A stretch of 64,000 nucleotides of DNA from Pseudomonas sp. 7P_10.2_Bac1 (GTDB lineage: Bacteria; Pseudomonadota; Gammaproteobacteria; Pseudomonadales; Pseudomonadaceae): positions 1 to 64,000 of the forward strand of contig NZ_JANLNV010000040.1 of NCBI RefSeq assembly GCF_025465935.1. The letters run 5' to 3'. The translations under genes and the position numbers were made by a program. The notes beneath the pieces are model-generated. The model had not been told where the DNA came from and made no database searches. It was given only the letters and a program-made list of their open reading frames with translations. This document shows positions 55,822-64,000 of the stretch, one piece after another; the first letter of the stretch is position 1; every line of letters begins with the position of its first letter.

Positions 55822-57186
55822 ATGAACCCGCTTATTGCCTCGCCCGTCACCCAGCCCTTGTCGCGTGCGGCCGAGGGCTTCGATCAAGCGCTGTACCGCA
55901 AGCTCGCCTGGCGGATCATGCCCTTTCTGTTTTTGTGCTTTGTGCTCAATTGGCTGGACCGGGTCAACATCGGCTTCGCTCACTTGCGCTTCAAAACCGA
56001 CCTGAACATCAGTGATGCCACGTTCGGCATCATTGTCGGGGTGTTTTCCATCGGCTACTTGCTGTTCGAGATTCCCAGCAACTTGCTGCTGGAAAAGATC
56101 GGCGCAAAAAAGACCATGACGCGCATCATGATCCTCTGGGGGCTGGTGACCGTGGCCACCGCCTTTGCCCAGACGCCCGCGCAGTTTTATGTACTGCGCG
56201 TGCTCCTGGGCGCGGCCGAGGCCGGGTTCTTCCCGGGGGTGATCCTGTACCTGACCTACTGGTTTCCGGCCAGCCACCGGGCACGGATCACCTCGCGCTT
56301 CATCATGGCGATAGCCGTGTGCGGGATTGTCGGCGGGCCGCTGTCGACGTCGATCATGAGCCATTTCGACACCGTGGCCGGGTTTCACGGCTGGCAATGG
56401 CTGTTCGTGCTGACCGGCCTGCCGCCGATCCTGGCAGGCATTTTTGCCTGGTATTGGCTGGACAATCGTCCAACCGATGCGCGCTGGCTCAGCCAGGATG
56501 AAAAGCAGCGTATTGAGCAGGCTCTGGCCGCCGAGCGCGGTCGCCGCCAACCGGGCGGCCATCAGCATTTTCTGGGTGCTCTCAAGGACCGAAAAGTCTG
56601 GTTTATCGTGCTCGCCTACTGCCTGACCATCATGAGCACCGGCAACGTGACCAACATCTGGGCACCGTCAATCATCCGTGACTCGGGCATTACCAGCCTT
56701 GGCCAGTTGGGCCTGCTCTCAGCCCTGCCGTACATCATCGCCGTGGGGGTGATGCTGCTGGTTTGTCGCCACTCGGACCAGCAGCAGGAACGGCGCTGGC
56801 ACTTCGCCGTGCCCGGTCTGCTGGCAGCGCTGGCCATGTTGATCCTGCCGCAATGCCTGAGCAGCCCCACTGCCACCGTGGCAACGATGATCCTGATGAC
56901 CACCGGCTACCTGAGCGCCACTGCAGTGTTCTGGACCATCCCCACTTACTACCTCTCGGACCGGGCGAAAGCCGCGGGCCTGGCCATGGTCAACTGCTGC
57001 GGGCAAATCAGCAGCCTGCTGACCCCGATCATGATCGGCCAGATCAAAACCGCCACCGGCGACATCCGCCTGGCGCTCTATATCGTCGCCGCCATGGTTG
57101 CCAGCGGTGCCCTGATCCTGTTCTTCGGCGTGCCGCGCAAAGCCTTGCGCGACGCCCCTTCAACCCTGGAAAAAGCATATGACTGA
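55822..57186 (+). CDS. ACS-family MFS anion permease
   Basis: A 454-residue, twelve-helix transporter. LFLCFVLNWLDRVNIGFAHL and the G-x-x-x-D-R-x-G-equivalent loop LEKIGAKKTMTR, plus LLGAAEAGFFPGVILYLTYW, are signatures of the anion:cation symporter family, which imports glucarate, tartrate, phthalate or hydroxyphenylacetate. ATG 55822 is preferred to TTG 55816. It overlaps the next gene by 8 bases. Confidence 0.88.
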   Translation: MNPLIASPVTQPLSRAAEGFDQALYRKLAWRIMPFLFLCFVLNWLDRVNIGFAHLRFKTDLNISDATFGIIVGVFSIGYLLFEIPSNLLLEKIGAKKTMTRIMILWGLVTVATAFAQTPAQFYVLRVLLGAAEAGFFPGVILYLTYWFPASHRARITSRFIMAIAVCGIVGGPLSTSIMSHFDTVAGFHGWQWLFVLTGLPPILAGIFAWYWLDNRPTDARWLSQDEKQRIEQALAAERGRRQPGGHQHFLGALKDRKVWFIVLAYCLTIMSTGNVTNIWAPSIIRDSGITSLGQLGLLSALPYIIAVGVMLLVCRHSDQQQERRWHFAVPGLLAALAMLILPQCLSSPTATVATMILMTTGYLSATAVFWTIPTYYLSDRAKAAGLAMVNCCGQISSLLTPIMIGQIKTATGDIRLALYIVAAMVASGALILFFGVPRKALRDAPSTLEKAYD

Positions 57187-58363
57187 CTACGTCGCCCTGG
57201 CCACAGAACTGGCTGCGCAGATCCAACCCGGCGCTGCGCAACGCGATGCCGAGCGCACCTTGCCTCATGAACAAATTGAATTGATCCGCCAATCAGGCCT
57301 GGGCGCCGCGCGGGTGCCCGTCGAGTTGGGCGGTGGTGACATCAGCCAAGTCGACGTCGCACGAATTTTCATCACCTTAGCCAAGGCCGACCCGTGTGTG
57401 GCCCAAGCCATTTTTCCGCACTTCGCCACGGTCGAGCACTTGCGCCTGATCGCCAACCCAGAGCAACAGGCCCGTTACCTCGGGGCTTTCGCAGACCGCC
57501 AATTGTCATCGGGTGCCATTGCCGAGCGCAGCGGCACGTTTCGCGGCGAGATCCACACCCGCCTCGAACGTCGCGGCGAACAACGGGTCCTTAACGGCAG
57601 CAAGTTCTACAGCACCGGCTGCCTGTTTGCCGACCTGCTGAAAATCCAGGCCGTGGACGAAGCCGGTGCAGCGCTGTATGTCATGCTGCCGGCCAACACA
57701 CCCGGCATTACGTTGCTTGATGACTGGGACGGCATGGGCCAGCGCACCACGGCCAGCGGCAGCACCTTGCTGGAAAACGTGCAGGTTGCGCCTGAACAAG
57801 TCATCCCGCTGAGCCAGTGGTACCAGCGGCGTAATTACATCGGCGCCAGCGCACAACTGATTCATTGCTCGATCGATGTGGGCATTGGCTTGGCCGCACT
57901 GGACGATGCGGTGCAGTGGGCGCGCAATGGTTCGCGGCCAGTCCGTGAAAGTGGCGTTCAGCGGGCCAGCGACGACCCGTACATCTTGCACACCATCGGC
58001 GACCTCGCCGCCAGCATTCACGGAGCGCAAGCGCTGGTCGAAAAAGCTGCTGCGGCGGTCGACATTGCGGCGCGCAGCCAACTGTCGGGCCTGGTACAAG
58101 GCAATGAACTCGAAGCGCTGCTGGTGAAGGCCTCGATTGAAGTGGCCGAAGCGAAAATCGCCTCCACCCGTGCCGCGCTGCATGTGTGCGAACGTTTGTA
58201 TGAAGTTGGCGGTGCAGCAACCACGCAAAGCCTGCACAACTTCGACCGCCACTGGCGCAATGCTCGCACCCACACCACCCATGACTCACTGGCTTACAAA
58301 TACAAGGCGATTGGTGAATTCCTGCTCAACGGCCGTCATCCACCGATTGCGTTTACGTATTAA
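57179..58363 (+). CDS. Flavin-dependent monooxygenase of the DszC/SfnB group (acyl-CoA dehydrogenase fold)
   Basis: A 394-residue protein with the three-domain acyl-CoA dehydrogenase fold. The C-terminal FDRHWRNARTHTTHDSLAYK is the hallmark of DszC/SfnB-type monooxygenases, which use reduced FMN rather than dehydrogenating CoA esters; the usual catalytic glutamate of dehydrogenases is not evident. Members oxidise sulfides, sulfones or aromatic rings. It needs a flavin reductase, and none is adjacent. Last gene of the cluster. Confidence 0.82.
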   Translation: MTDYVALATELAAQIQPGAAQRDAERTLPHEQIELIRQSGLGAARVPVELGGGDISQVDVARIFITLAKADPCVAQAIFPHFATVEHLRLIANPEQQARYLGAFADRQLSSGAIAERSGTFRGEIHTRLERRGEQRVLNGSKFYSTGCLFADLLKIQAVDEAGAALYVMLPANTPGITLLDDWDGMGQRTTASGSTLLENVQVAPEQVIPLSQWYQRRNYIGASAQLIHCSIDVGIGLAALDDAVQWARNGSRPVRESGVQRASDDPYILHTIGDLAASIHGAQALVEKAAAAVDIAARSQLSGLVQGNELEALLVKASIEVAEAKIASTRAALHVCERLYEVGGAATTQSLHNFDRHWRNARTHTTHDSLAYKYKAIGEFLLNGRHPPIAFTY

Positions 58364-58460
58364 GCCGTAGTCGGCTGCTGTTGGAGGGAGCGCCCTCTTC
58401 GACGCCGCGCTGTTGCGCTGCAAACAGGACACTGATAGTCAGCAGCCCCCCCCAATCGGT

Positions 58461-58494
58461 CCCCTCTCCTTCAGGCAAGGGTCTGGGAGAGGGG
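58461..58494. repeat. GC-rich hairpin after the catabolic cluster
   Basis: CCCCTCTCC (58461-58469) and GGAGAGGGG (58486-58494) are perfectly paired around 16 bases, in the 232-bp gap between convergent genes. A degenerate REP-like stretch with TTTAAGATCAAAAGCCAGAT follows at about 58530-58575. Confidence 0.6.
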
Positions 58495-58595
58495 TGCTCT
58501 TGGTTTTCTGTGCACATCTCTTGCTGCGGCAGCGACCTTTAAGATCAAAAGCCAGATCCCGAGCAAGTTCGGTCATACAAGGCCCTTAGCATTCA

Positions 58596-59255
58596 TCAAG
58601 CCAGCAAGTCTTCATAAAAAGCGCCGTAGGCTTTGCTCGGATGGGCGATCTGGATTTCCAGAATCCACAGCCCTTCATTCGGGTAGTGATCGAAATCCCC
58701 CAGGTCGCCGCCACGGTGGATGGCATGCGGGAAGTCGCTGACCCGATGGCCCTTGATGTTCAGGTTCAGCACCCATCCCATCTCCTTGGCCTGTTCTTCG
58801 GCATAGCGGTACAGCTCCAGACCGACCATCTGCTCGTGTTTCCATTTGGCCTGGACCCGGTCAAACAGGGTTTTGGCGGCGTCTGCACAGGCTTTCATTT
58901 CCGGGTCATTGCCGGTCACGAACGTTTCTCCAGCATCGCCTTCGTGCCCTTCCCATACCGCGCCCATGTCGATAAAGAAAATATCGTTTTTACCCAACAC
59001 CGGGTCGCCTTCGGAGCGCTCCTTGAAGGTCTTCAGGGTATTGGCGCCAAAACGCACCAGCAGCGGGTGCCAGATGCGCTGCATGTCCAGATCCGCCAGT
59101 ACCTGCTTGCCCAACGCCACGGCTTCGGCTTCGCGCATGCCGGGCTTGATCAGTGTCGACAGCTGTTTAATGGCTTTCCAGGTGTTGGCCTGGGCGTAGC
59201 GCATGGACTCAATGGTGTAGCTCGGGCCTACGGCCTCTTTGGGTTGTGCACTCAC
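58596..59255 (-). CDS. M24-family (pita-bread fold) peptidase-like protein
   Basis: A 219-residue protein with creatinase/aminopeptidase-P features: FIDMGAVWEGHEGDAGETF supplies two Asp metal ligands, GHRVSDFPHAIHRG a His, and WILEIQIAHP a Glu. The final Glu is uncertain. At 219 residues it is only the catalytic domain, shorter than prolidases (about 400). Activity may be peptidase, creatinase-like or lost. It has its own start at ATG 59255 and no obvious operon partner. Confidence 0.75.
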   Translation of the reverse strand: MSAQPKEAVGPSYTIESMRYAQANTWKAIKQLSTLIKPGMREAEAVALGKQVLADLDMQRIWHPLLVRFGANTLKTFKERSEGDPVLGKNDIFFIDMGAVWEGHEGDAGETFVTGNDPEMKACADAAKTLFDRVQAKWKHEQMVGLELYRYAEEQAKEMGWVLNLNIKGHRVSDFPHAIHRGGDLGDFDHYPNEGLWILEIQIAHPSKAYGAFYEDLLA

Positions 59256-59346
59256 GGTTATGTCCTGTCTGTACGGGGGGAATCGCCCTCACTATATAGC
59301 GATCATTTAAAACCCGTACATAGGCGCAAGTGATTCTCCAGGCGGG

Positions 59347-60120
59347 TTATTTGAAGAAATTGCTCGGGGTTTTGCCGAACTGTTTTTTGAACATGGTGGT
59401 GAACGCGCTCGGGCTGTCGTAGCCCAGCGAGCCGGCCACATCGATGATTTTTTCGCCGACGGCAATGCGCTCCAGCGCCAGCAGCAATCGCGATTGCTGA
59501 CGCCATTGGCCAAAGGTCATGCCGGTTTCCTTGTGAAACAGTCGCTGGATGGTTTTTTCATCCAACGACAGCCGGGCGCTCCAGTCCGCCAGGGTCGAGC
59601 CGTCTCCAGGGTCACACTGCAAAACGCTGCAAATGGTCTGGATACGAGGGTCCAGCGGTTGCGGCAAGTGCAACGGCAACACCGGCAAAATCGCCAGTTC
59701 ATCGAGGATCAGCTTCATGATCCGGTCTTCTCGCGTGTCGGCCTCGTAAGGCGCGCGGATGTCGATGGAGGCCTTGATCAGCTCGCTCAACAGCGCAGAA
59801 ATACTCACTGCCCGGGTTTCGCTCGGCAATGGCGCAGACACGTCCGTACGCACATACACGCTGCGCATTTTCAACGGACCAACGCACCGCACCGAATGCA
59901 CCTGGCCACTGGGCATCCAGATGCCGCGACTGGGCGGCACCGTCCACTGGCTCAACGCCGAGTGCACCACCATCACCCCCTCAATGGCATACAGCAGTTG
60001 ATGCTTGGCGTGCGAGTGCGGCGCGATAACCCAGTCTGCCGGGTAGTCAGTGGCGCTGCTGTGCACGATCCAGTCGGTTAGATCGACCTCAAGCAGAAAT
60101 TCTTTCAGCGGTTTGATCAT
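59347..60120 (-). CDS. AraC-family regulator with cupin domain
   Basis: A 257-residue regulator. An N-terminal cupin (HSHAKHQLLYAIEGVMVVHS; PPSRGIWMPSGQVHSVRC) precedes two C-terminal helix-turn-helix units (LADWSARLSLDEKTIQRLFH; VAGSLGYDSPSAFTTMFKKQ). It is divergent from the Fsr-like pump gene with 124 bp between, so it probably controls that gene. ATG 60120 is chosen. Confidence 0.88.
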   Translation of the reverse strand: MIKPLKEFLLEVDLTDWIVHSSATDYPADWVIAPHSHAKHQLLYAIEGVMVVHSALSQWTVPPSRGIWMPSGQVHSVRCVGPLKMRSVYVRTDVSAPLPSETRAVSISALLSELIKASIDIRAPYEADTREDRIMKLILDELAILPVLPLHLPQPLDPRIQTICSVLQCDPGDGSTLADWSARLSLDEKTIQRLFHKETGMTFGQWRQQSRLLLALERIAVGEKIIDVAGSLGYDSPSAFTTMFKKQFGKTPSNFFK

Positions 60121-60244
60121 GATTCCCTTTTTGAGACAGAGTCTTCCCGAATTGCGCGAGACAGGCAATTTCGCGAAATCTAGGATAGCCGCTGGTTTGC
60201 CTGCGTGCATCCAACGTCCTTACTCCCTGCCCGGATAATCTTCG

Positions 60245-61483
60245 ATGTCTATAACAACTACGACCCCGGCGGCTACCACCAGCCCCAGCAGCAGTCCCAG
60301 TGCCCCAGCGAGCAGCCAGTCCAGCCCGCTGGTGATGCGGGTGATCGCAGCCTGCGCCCTTGCTCATCTGATCAACGACCTGATCCAGGCCGTACTGCCC
60401 TCGATCTACCCGATGCTCAAGGCCAACTACAACCTGAGTTTTACCCAAATTGGCCTGATCACCCTGACCTTCCAGCTCACCGCCTCGCTGCTGCAGCCGG
60501 GCGTTGGCTATTACACCGATCGCCACCCCAAGCCTTGGCTGCTGCCCGCGGGCATGGTGTGCACGCTGATCGGTATTTTGATGCTGGCGTTTGTTGGTTC
60601 GTTTGCATCGATCTTGATCGCGTCTGCGCTGATCGGCATCGGTTCCTCGACCTTCCACCCCGAGACCTCGCGGGTTGCCCGTCTGGCCTCCGGCGGGCGT
60701 TACGGCCTGGCGCAATCCACCTTCCAGGTCGGTGGTAACGCCGGTAGCGCATTCGGTCCGCTGCTGGCGGCGGCCATCGTCATTCCTTATGGTCAGGGCA
60801 ACGTGGCCTGGTTCGGCCTATTTGCCGCCTTTGCCATCCTGATCCTGTTCGGCTTGAGCCGCTGGTACCGCCACCACCTCAACCTGTTCAAACTCAAGCA
60901 AGGCAGCGTCGCGACCCACGGTCTGTCGAAAAAACACGTTACGGGTGCATTGGTGGTACTGGCGTTGCTGGTGTTCTCCAAGTACTTCTACATGTCCAGT
61001 TTCACCAGCTACTTTACGTTTTTCCTGATCAAGAAGTTTGACCTGTCGGTGGCCAGCTCCCAGCTCTATCTGTTCCTGTTTTTGGGAGCGGTGGCAGCGG
61101 GCACCTTCTTTGGCGGCCCGATTGGCGACAAGATCGGGCGCAAGGCGGTGATCTGGTTTTCGATTCTCGGTGCGGCGCCGTTCAGCCTCGCGCTGCCTTA
61201 TGTCGACCTGTTCTGGACCGGCATCCTGAGCATGATCATCGGCTTCATCCTCGCCTCTGCGTTCTCGGCCATCGTGGTGTATGCGCAAGAACTGGTGCCG
61301 GGCAATGTCGGCATGATCGCCGGGGTGTTCTTCGGCCTGATGTTCGGTTTTGGCGGCATCGGCGCGGCCTTGCTCGGGCACCTGGCGGACATTCACGGCA
61401 TTGAGTACGTCTACTCGTTGTGCTCGTACCTGCCGCTGCTCGGCATCTTGACCATCTTGTTGCCATCGACGAAAAAGATTTGA
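60245..61483 (+). CDS. fsr: MFS efflux protein, fosmidomycin-resistance (Fsr) type
   Basis: A 412-residue, twelve-helix protein. After a Ser/Thr/Pro-rich N-terminus come HLINDLIQAVLPSIYPMLKA, FTQIGLITLTFQLTASLLQP, GYYTDRHPKPW and GIGSSTFHPETSRVARLASG, all characteristic of Fsr. The His-Leu-Ile-Asn-Asp motif is diagnostic. Its natural role is drug or metabolite export. Its 3' end has been copied downstream (see repeats). Confidence 0.88.
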   Translation: MSITTTTPAATTSPSSSPSAPASSQSSPLVMRVIAACALAHLINDLIQAVLPSIYPMLKANYNLSFTQIGLITLTFQLTASLLQPGVGYYTDRHPKPWLLPAGMVCTLIGILMLAFVGSFASILIASALIGIGSSTFHPETSRVARLASGGRYGLAQSTFQVGGNAGSAFGPLLAAAIVIPYGQGNVAWFGLFAAFAILILFGLSRWYRHHLNLFKLKQGSVATHGLSKKHVTGALVVLALLVFSKYFYMSSFTSYFTFFLIKKFDLSVASSQLYLFLFLGAVAAGTFFGGPIGDKIGRKAVIWFSILGAAPFSLALPYVDLFWTGILSMIIGFILASAFSAIVVYAQELVPGNVGMIAGVFFGLMFGFGGIGAALLGHLADIHGIEYVYSLCSYLPLLGILTILLPSTKKI

Positions 61484-61569
61484 GGCCTCTCTAAACCTCT
61501 GTGGGAGCGAACTCGTCTCACGATCTTTCAAGATCAAAAGATCGCGAGGCAAGCTCGCTCCTACTGTTT
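61458..61569. repeat. Tandem repeat unit 1: end of fsr plus REP palindrome
   Basis: Begins TTGTTGCCATCGACGAAAAA in the last codons of fsr and runs through the stop, GGCCTC, CTAAACCTCTG and a full REP stem (GGAGCGAACTCG to CGAGGCAAGCTCGCTCCTAC). A second copy lies 150 bp on. Confidence 0.8.
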
Positions 61570-61607
61570 CTGCTGACAGTGCTCGGGGCGGCATTGCTCG
61601 GCATTTT

Positions 61608-61718
61608 GTTGCCATCGACGATAAAGATTTAAGGCCTCACTAAACCTCTGTAGGAGCGAGCTCGCCTCGCGATCTTTCAAGATCAAAAGATCGCGAGGCA
61701 AGCTCGCTCCTACTGTTT
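61608..61718. repeat. Tandem repeat unit 2: copied fsr end plus REP palindrome
   Basis: Repeats unit 1 with a few changes (GATAAAGATTTAAGGCCTCA in place of the original) and a perfect REP: GGAGCGAGCTCGCCTCGCGA paired with its mirror around TCTTTCAAGATCAAAAGA. It shows that the REP was duplicated with flanking coding DNA. Confidence 0.8.
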
Positions 61719-61742
61719 GATTGCGTCTATGCCCGGTGGGAG

Positions 61743-62630
61743 TCATGGAGATTTCCACTCATCCAGCAGGCTGTCGAACAGTGCCTGCGCGGCCGCTGAC
61801 AGTTCATGCCCCGGCTTGGTCAACACACCCATCGCCCGTTCGACGATCGGCTCGTGCAAGGTGATGCAACGCGCGCCCAACTCTCGCATCTGCTCGGCAC
61901 ACAACGCCGGGACGGCGCTCACCCCCAACCCGCTGGCGACCATGCGCCCGACAGTAGCCAGTTGATGGCTTTCAAACTCCACCGGTAATTTCATCTGCCG
62001 CGCCTGCAGATGTTCTTCCAGCAGCACCCGCACCGCCGACGGCCGCTGCAAGGTGATAAAGGGCTGCTCCAGCAAGGTTTCCCAGTCGATGACCGAGACG
62101 CCCGCCAGGGCCGAATCCTGCGGCACGACCGCCACGAAGCGATCGATGTACAACGGTGTGAAGGTCAGTGAGGAACCCGGCGCCGGCTCAAAGGCCACGC
62201 CCAACTCAACCTGTCGATCTCGGACCATTTCCAGCACCTGCTCGTTGACCACGTCATTGACCGTGACGTTGAGTTGCGGGTAGCGCACCCGAAAATGCTT
62301 GAGAATCGGCGGCAACAGGTTGCAGGCAAACGAGGGGATCGCCGCGAGCGTCACACGACCACGCTGCAAGGTGAACAACTGACGCATTTCATCCTCGGCG
62401 TTGTCCCAGTCAGCCACCAGCTTTCGTGCCCTGGGCAACAGCGCCTGACCTTCGGGAGTGAGGGCCACGTTGCGCGTGGTGCGGCTGAACAAGCGTCCGC
62501 CCAGCCCTTCTTCCAATGCCTTGATGGTCAGGCTCAAGGCCGATTGCGATAAATGCAGGCGCTCACAGGCCACGGCAAAGCTCAGGCTTTGTGCCACGGC
62601 CAGAAAAGCGCGGATCTGTTTGACCGTCAT
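61743..62630 (-). CDS. LysR-family regulator divergent from the CoA-transferase genes
   Basis: A 295-residue regulator with the helix-turn-helix QIRAFLAVAQSLSFAVACER and LSQSALSLTIKALEEGLGG, and an effector domain of normal length. It is divergent from dhcA with 135 bp between, matching the arrangement of dhcR with dhcAB in Pseudomonas aeruginosa, as I recall it. Confidence 0.85.
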   Translation of the reverse strand: MTVKQIRAFLAVAQSLSFAVACERLHLSQSALSLTIKALEEGLGGRLFSRTTRNVALTPEGQALLPRARKLVADWDNAEDEMRQLFTLQRGRVTLAAIPSFACNLLPPILKHFRVRYPQLNVTVNDVVNEQVLEMVRDRQVELGVAFEPAPGSSLTFTPLYIDRFVAVVPQDSALAGVSVIDWETLLEQPFITLQRPSAVRVLLEEHLQARQMKLPVEFESHQLATVGRMVASGLGVSAVPALCAEQMRELGARCITLHEPIVERAMGVLTKPGHELSAAAQALFDSLLDEWKSP

Positions 62631-62765
62631 GAGTGTACTCTCAGGCTTTATTATTTCGATTTATCTATCAATCAACCGAAAAAATCAATTTAACAAATCA
62701 ATCCAGTGGAGTGACACTCGTACCATTCGACACACCATCACCCATCAATAATAAAAGAGGTGCAT
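62631..62765. promoter_or_regulatory. Divergent promoter region of lysR and dhcA
   Basis: A 135-bp AT-rich gap. It contains the closely spaced ATCTATCAATCAAC and AATCAATTTAACAAATCAAT repeats of an AATCA-like unit, plausible for LysR binding, but no single operator can be fixed by eye. Confidence 0.4.
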
Positions 62766-63464
62766 ATGGCAGGTTTTGATAAGCGCGTGGCGTCCTATGA
62801 AGAGGCGCTGGCCGGACTCGAAGATGGCATGACCGTGATTTCGGGCGGTTTTGGTCTGTGCGGTATCCCCGAAAACTTGATCAACGAGATCAAACGCAAA
62901 GGCACCCGTGATCTGACCGTGGTATCCAACAACTGTGGCGTGGATGGTTTCGGCCTGGGCATCCTGCTTGAAGATCGCCAGATCAGCAAAGTGATTGCCT
63001 CCTACGTCGGTGAAAACGCACTGTTCGAGAAGCAGTTGCTCAGCGGCGAAATTGAAGTCGAGCTCACCCCCCAAGGCACCCTGGCCGAGAAAATGCGCGC
63101 AGGCGGTGCCGGTATCCCGGCCTTCTTCACCGCCACCGGCGTCGGCACCCCGGTCGCCGAGGGCAAGGAAACCCGAGAATTCAAGGGTCGCGAGTACCTG
63201 ATGGAAGAATCCATCACCGGCGACTTCGCCATCGTCAAAGGCTGGAAGGCCGACCATTTCGGTAACGTGATCTACCGCCACACGGCGCAAAACTTCAACC
63301 CGCTGGCCGCTACCGCGGGCAAGATCACGGTGGTTGAAGTCGAAGAAATTGTCGAACCCGGCGAGCTGGACCCGGCGCAGATCCACACCCCTGGCATCTA
63401 CGTTGACCGGATCATTTGCGGCACGTTTGAAAAACGTATCGAACAGCTCACTGAGCGTTCCTGA
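62766..63464 (+). CDS. dhcA: 3-oxoacid CoA-transferase subunit A (DhcA/AtoD/ScoA type)
   Basis: A 232-residue alpha subunit. [20 protein letters not shown] is the CoA-binding glycine-rich motif and [20 protein letters not shown] continues the family pattern. It transfers CoA between succinyl-CoA (or another donor) and a 3-oxoacid such as acetoacetate or dehydrocarnitine. ATG 62766 follows AAAAGAGG; GTG 62760 is an alternative. The symbol follows synteny and could equally be atoD/scoA. Confidence 0.85.
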   Translation: MAGFDKRVASYEEALAGLEDGMTVISGGFGLCGIPENLINEIKRKGTRDLTVVSNNCGVDGFGLGILLEDRQISKVIASYVGENALFEKQLLSGEIEVELTPQGTLAEKMRAGGAGIPAFFTATGVGTPVAEGKETREFKGREYLMEESITGDFAIVKGWKADHFGNVIYRHTAQNFNPLAATAGKITVVEVEEIVEPGELDPAQIHTPGIYVDRIICGTFEKRIEQLTERS

Positions 63465-63513
63465 TCCCCTGCCCCCAGCCTTAAGCTCTTGTCCCAGAGC
63501 ACGGAGAACAATA

Positions 63514-64000
63514 ATGGCTCTTTCCCGCGAACAAATGGCTCAGCGCGTCGCCCGCGAACTGCAAGACGGCTTTTACGTAAACCTGGGTATCGGCATTCCG
63601 ACCCTGGTTGCCAACTACATCCCCGACGGCATGGAAGTCATGCTGCAATCGGAAAACGGCCTGCTCGGCATGGGCGCCTTCCCGCGCAAGGGTGAAGCCG
63701 ATGCCGACATGATCAACGCCGGCAAGCAAACCGTCACCGCCCGCACCGGTGCATCGATTTTCTCGTCGGCCGAGTCGTTCGCGATGATTCGCGGTGGCCA
63801 TATTGACCTCACGGTGCTGGGCGCGTTTGAAGTCGACGTACACGGCAACATCGCCTCGTGGATGATCCCAGGCAAACTGGTCAAGGGCATGGGCGGCGCG
63901 ATGGACCTGGTGGCCGGTGCCGAAAACATCATCGTCACCATGACCCACGCCTCCAAGGATGGCGAGTCCAAACTGCTGTCGCGCTGCAGCCTGCCGCTGA
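63514..64000 (+). CDS. dhcB: 3-oxoacid CoA-transferase subunit B, partial (cut by window end)
   Basis: The first 162 codons of the beta subunit. [20 protein letters not shown] opens it, and the catalytic glutamate is in [11 protein letters not shown] (about residue 47), where the glutamyl-CoA thioester forms. [20 protein letters not shown] is also typical. It starts 49 bp after subunit A behind GGAG. The gene runs past 64000. Confidence 0.88.
   Translation, partial: MALSREQMAQRVARELQDGFYVNLGIGIPTLVANYIPDGMEVMLQSENGLLGMGAFPRKGEADADMINAGKQTVTARTGASIFSSAESFAMIRGGHIDLTVLGAFEVDVHGNIASWMIPGKLVKGMGGAMDLVAGAENIIVTMTHASKDGESKLLSRCSLPL

Noticed and set aside
1..64000. CRISPR array, prophage, IS element, tRNA or rRNA
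   Set aside because: No regularly spaced direct repeats, no transposase, integrase or phage structural gene, and no cloverleaf or rRNA sequence was found on reading both strands; a tRNA scan could still be run.

Overview
The window looks like chromosomal DNA of a fluorescent-group Pseudomonas. The evidence is GC-rich coding sequence, many Fec-type iron signalling genes, numerous LysR regulators, and repeated REP-like palindromes built on the core GATCGCGAGGCAAGCTCGCT. No tRNA, rRNA, CRISPR array, transposase or phage gene was seen. Most of the window is accessory metabolism and transport rather than core housekeeping functions.

Layout. (1) 0.2-3.8 kb: a three-subunit periplasmic FAD dehydrogenase (small subunit, GMC flavoprotein, triheme cytochrome c). 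(2) 3.9-9.2 kb: a YbjJ-like MFS protein and a fecIRA ferric citrate system. (3) 9.3-13.6 kb: a LysR regulator divergent from a CuyA/DcyD-type PLP lyase and an amino-acid racemase, plus an MHS transporter. (4) 13.9-19.0 kb: an EmrB-EmrA-NodT tripartite efflux operon with a LysR gene upstream. (5) 19.2-25.0 kb: an orphan terminator, an SDR lacking its catalytic Tyr/Lys, an orphan polyamine-type binding protein, a class II aldolase, a divergent MocR regulator and a FUSC protein. (6) 25.6-33.5 kb: a urease locus ureABCEFGD followed by a urea channel and a NiCoT nickel permease; this gene order and the long UreB match the Yersinia type, not the usual Pseudomonas type. (7) 33.6-36.1 kb: two tandem Kch-like potassium channels, the second with an altered selectivity filter. 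(8) 36.2-46.8 kb: a lipoprotein, a RidA protein, and a linked sigma factor/anti-sigma/TonB receptor/yejABEF import system. (9) 46.8-49.0 kb: an AT-rich patch with a DMT permease and a truncated FAD-oxidase remnant. (10) 49.1-58.4 kb: an IclR-linked catabolic cluster (CoA ligase, alcohol dehydrogenase, crotonase, TonB receptor, MFS permease, DszC-like flavin monooxygenase). (11) 58.6-64.0 kb: an M24-family protein, AraC, Fsr-like efflux, LysR and a 3-oxoacid CoA-transferase pair running off the end.

How the parts work together. Two complete cell-surface signalling systems (fecIRA and the 42.9-46.8 kb set) each couple a TonB receptor with an N-terminal signalling domain to an ECF sigma factor. 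The second sits 17 bp upstream of a Yej-type oligopeptide ABC importer, giving one transcription unit that could carry a peptide-like iron chelate across both membranes. The urease region is self-contained: enzyme, nickel chaperones, urea entry and nickel entry. The 49-58 kb cluster likewise pairs outer- and inner-membrane uptake with CoA activation and oxidation of an unidentified carboxylic acid or sulfur compound.

The best candidates for something new are the Yej-coupled receptor operon, the paired K+ channels with a GFG to AFG filter change, the 49-58 kb catabolic cluster, the SDR without YxxxK, and a strong intrinsic terminator at 19.25 kb with no gene in front of it. All functions are inferred from reading the sequence and from recalled family knowledge; no database search was run.
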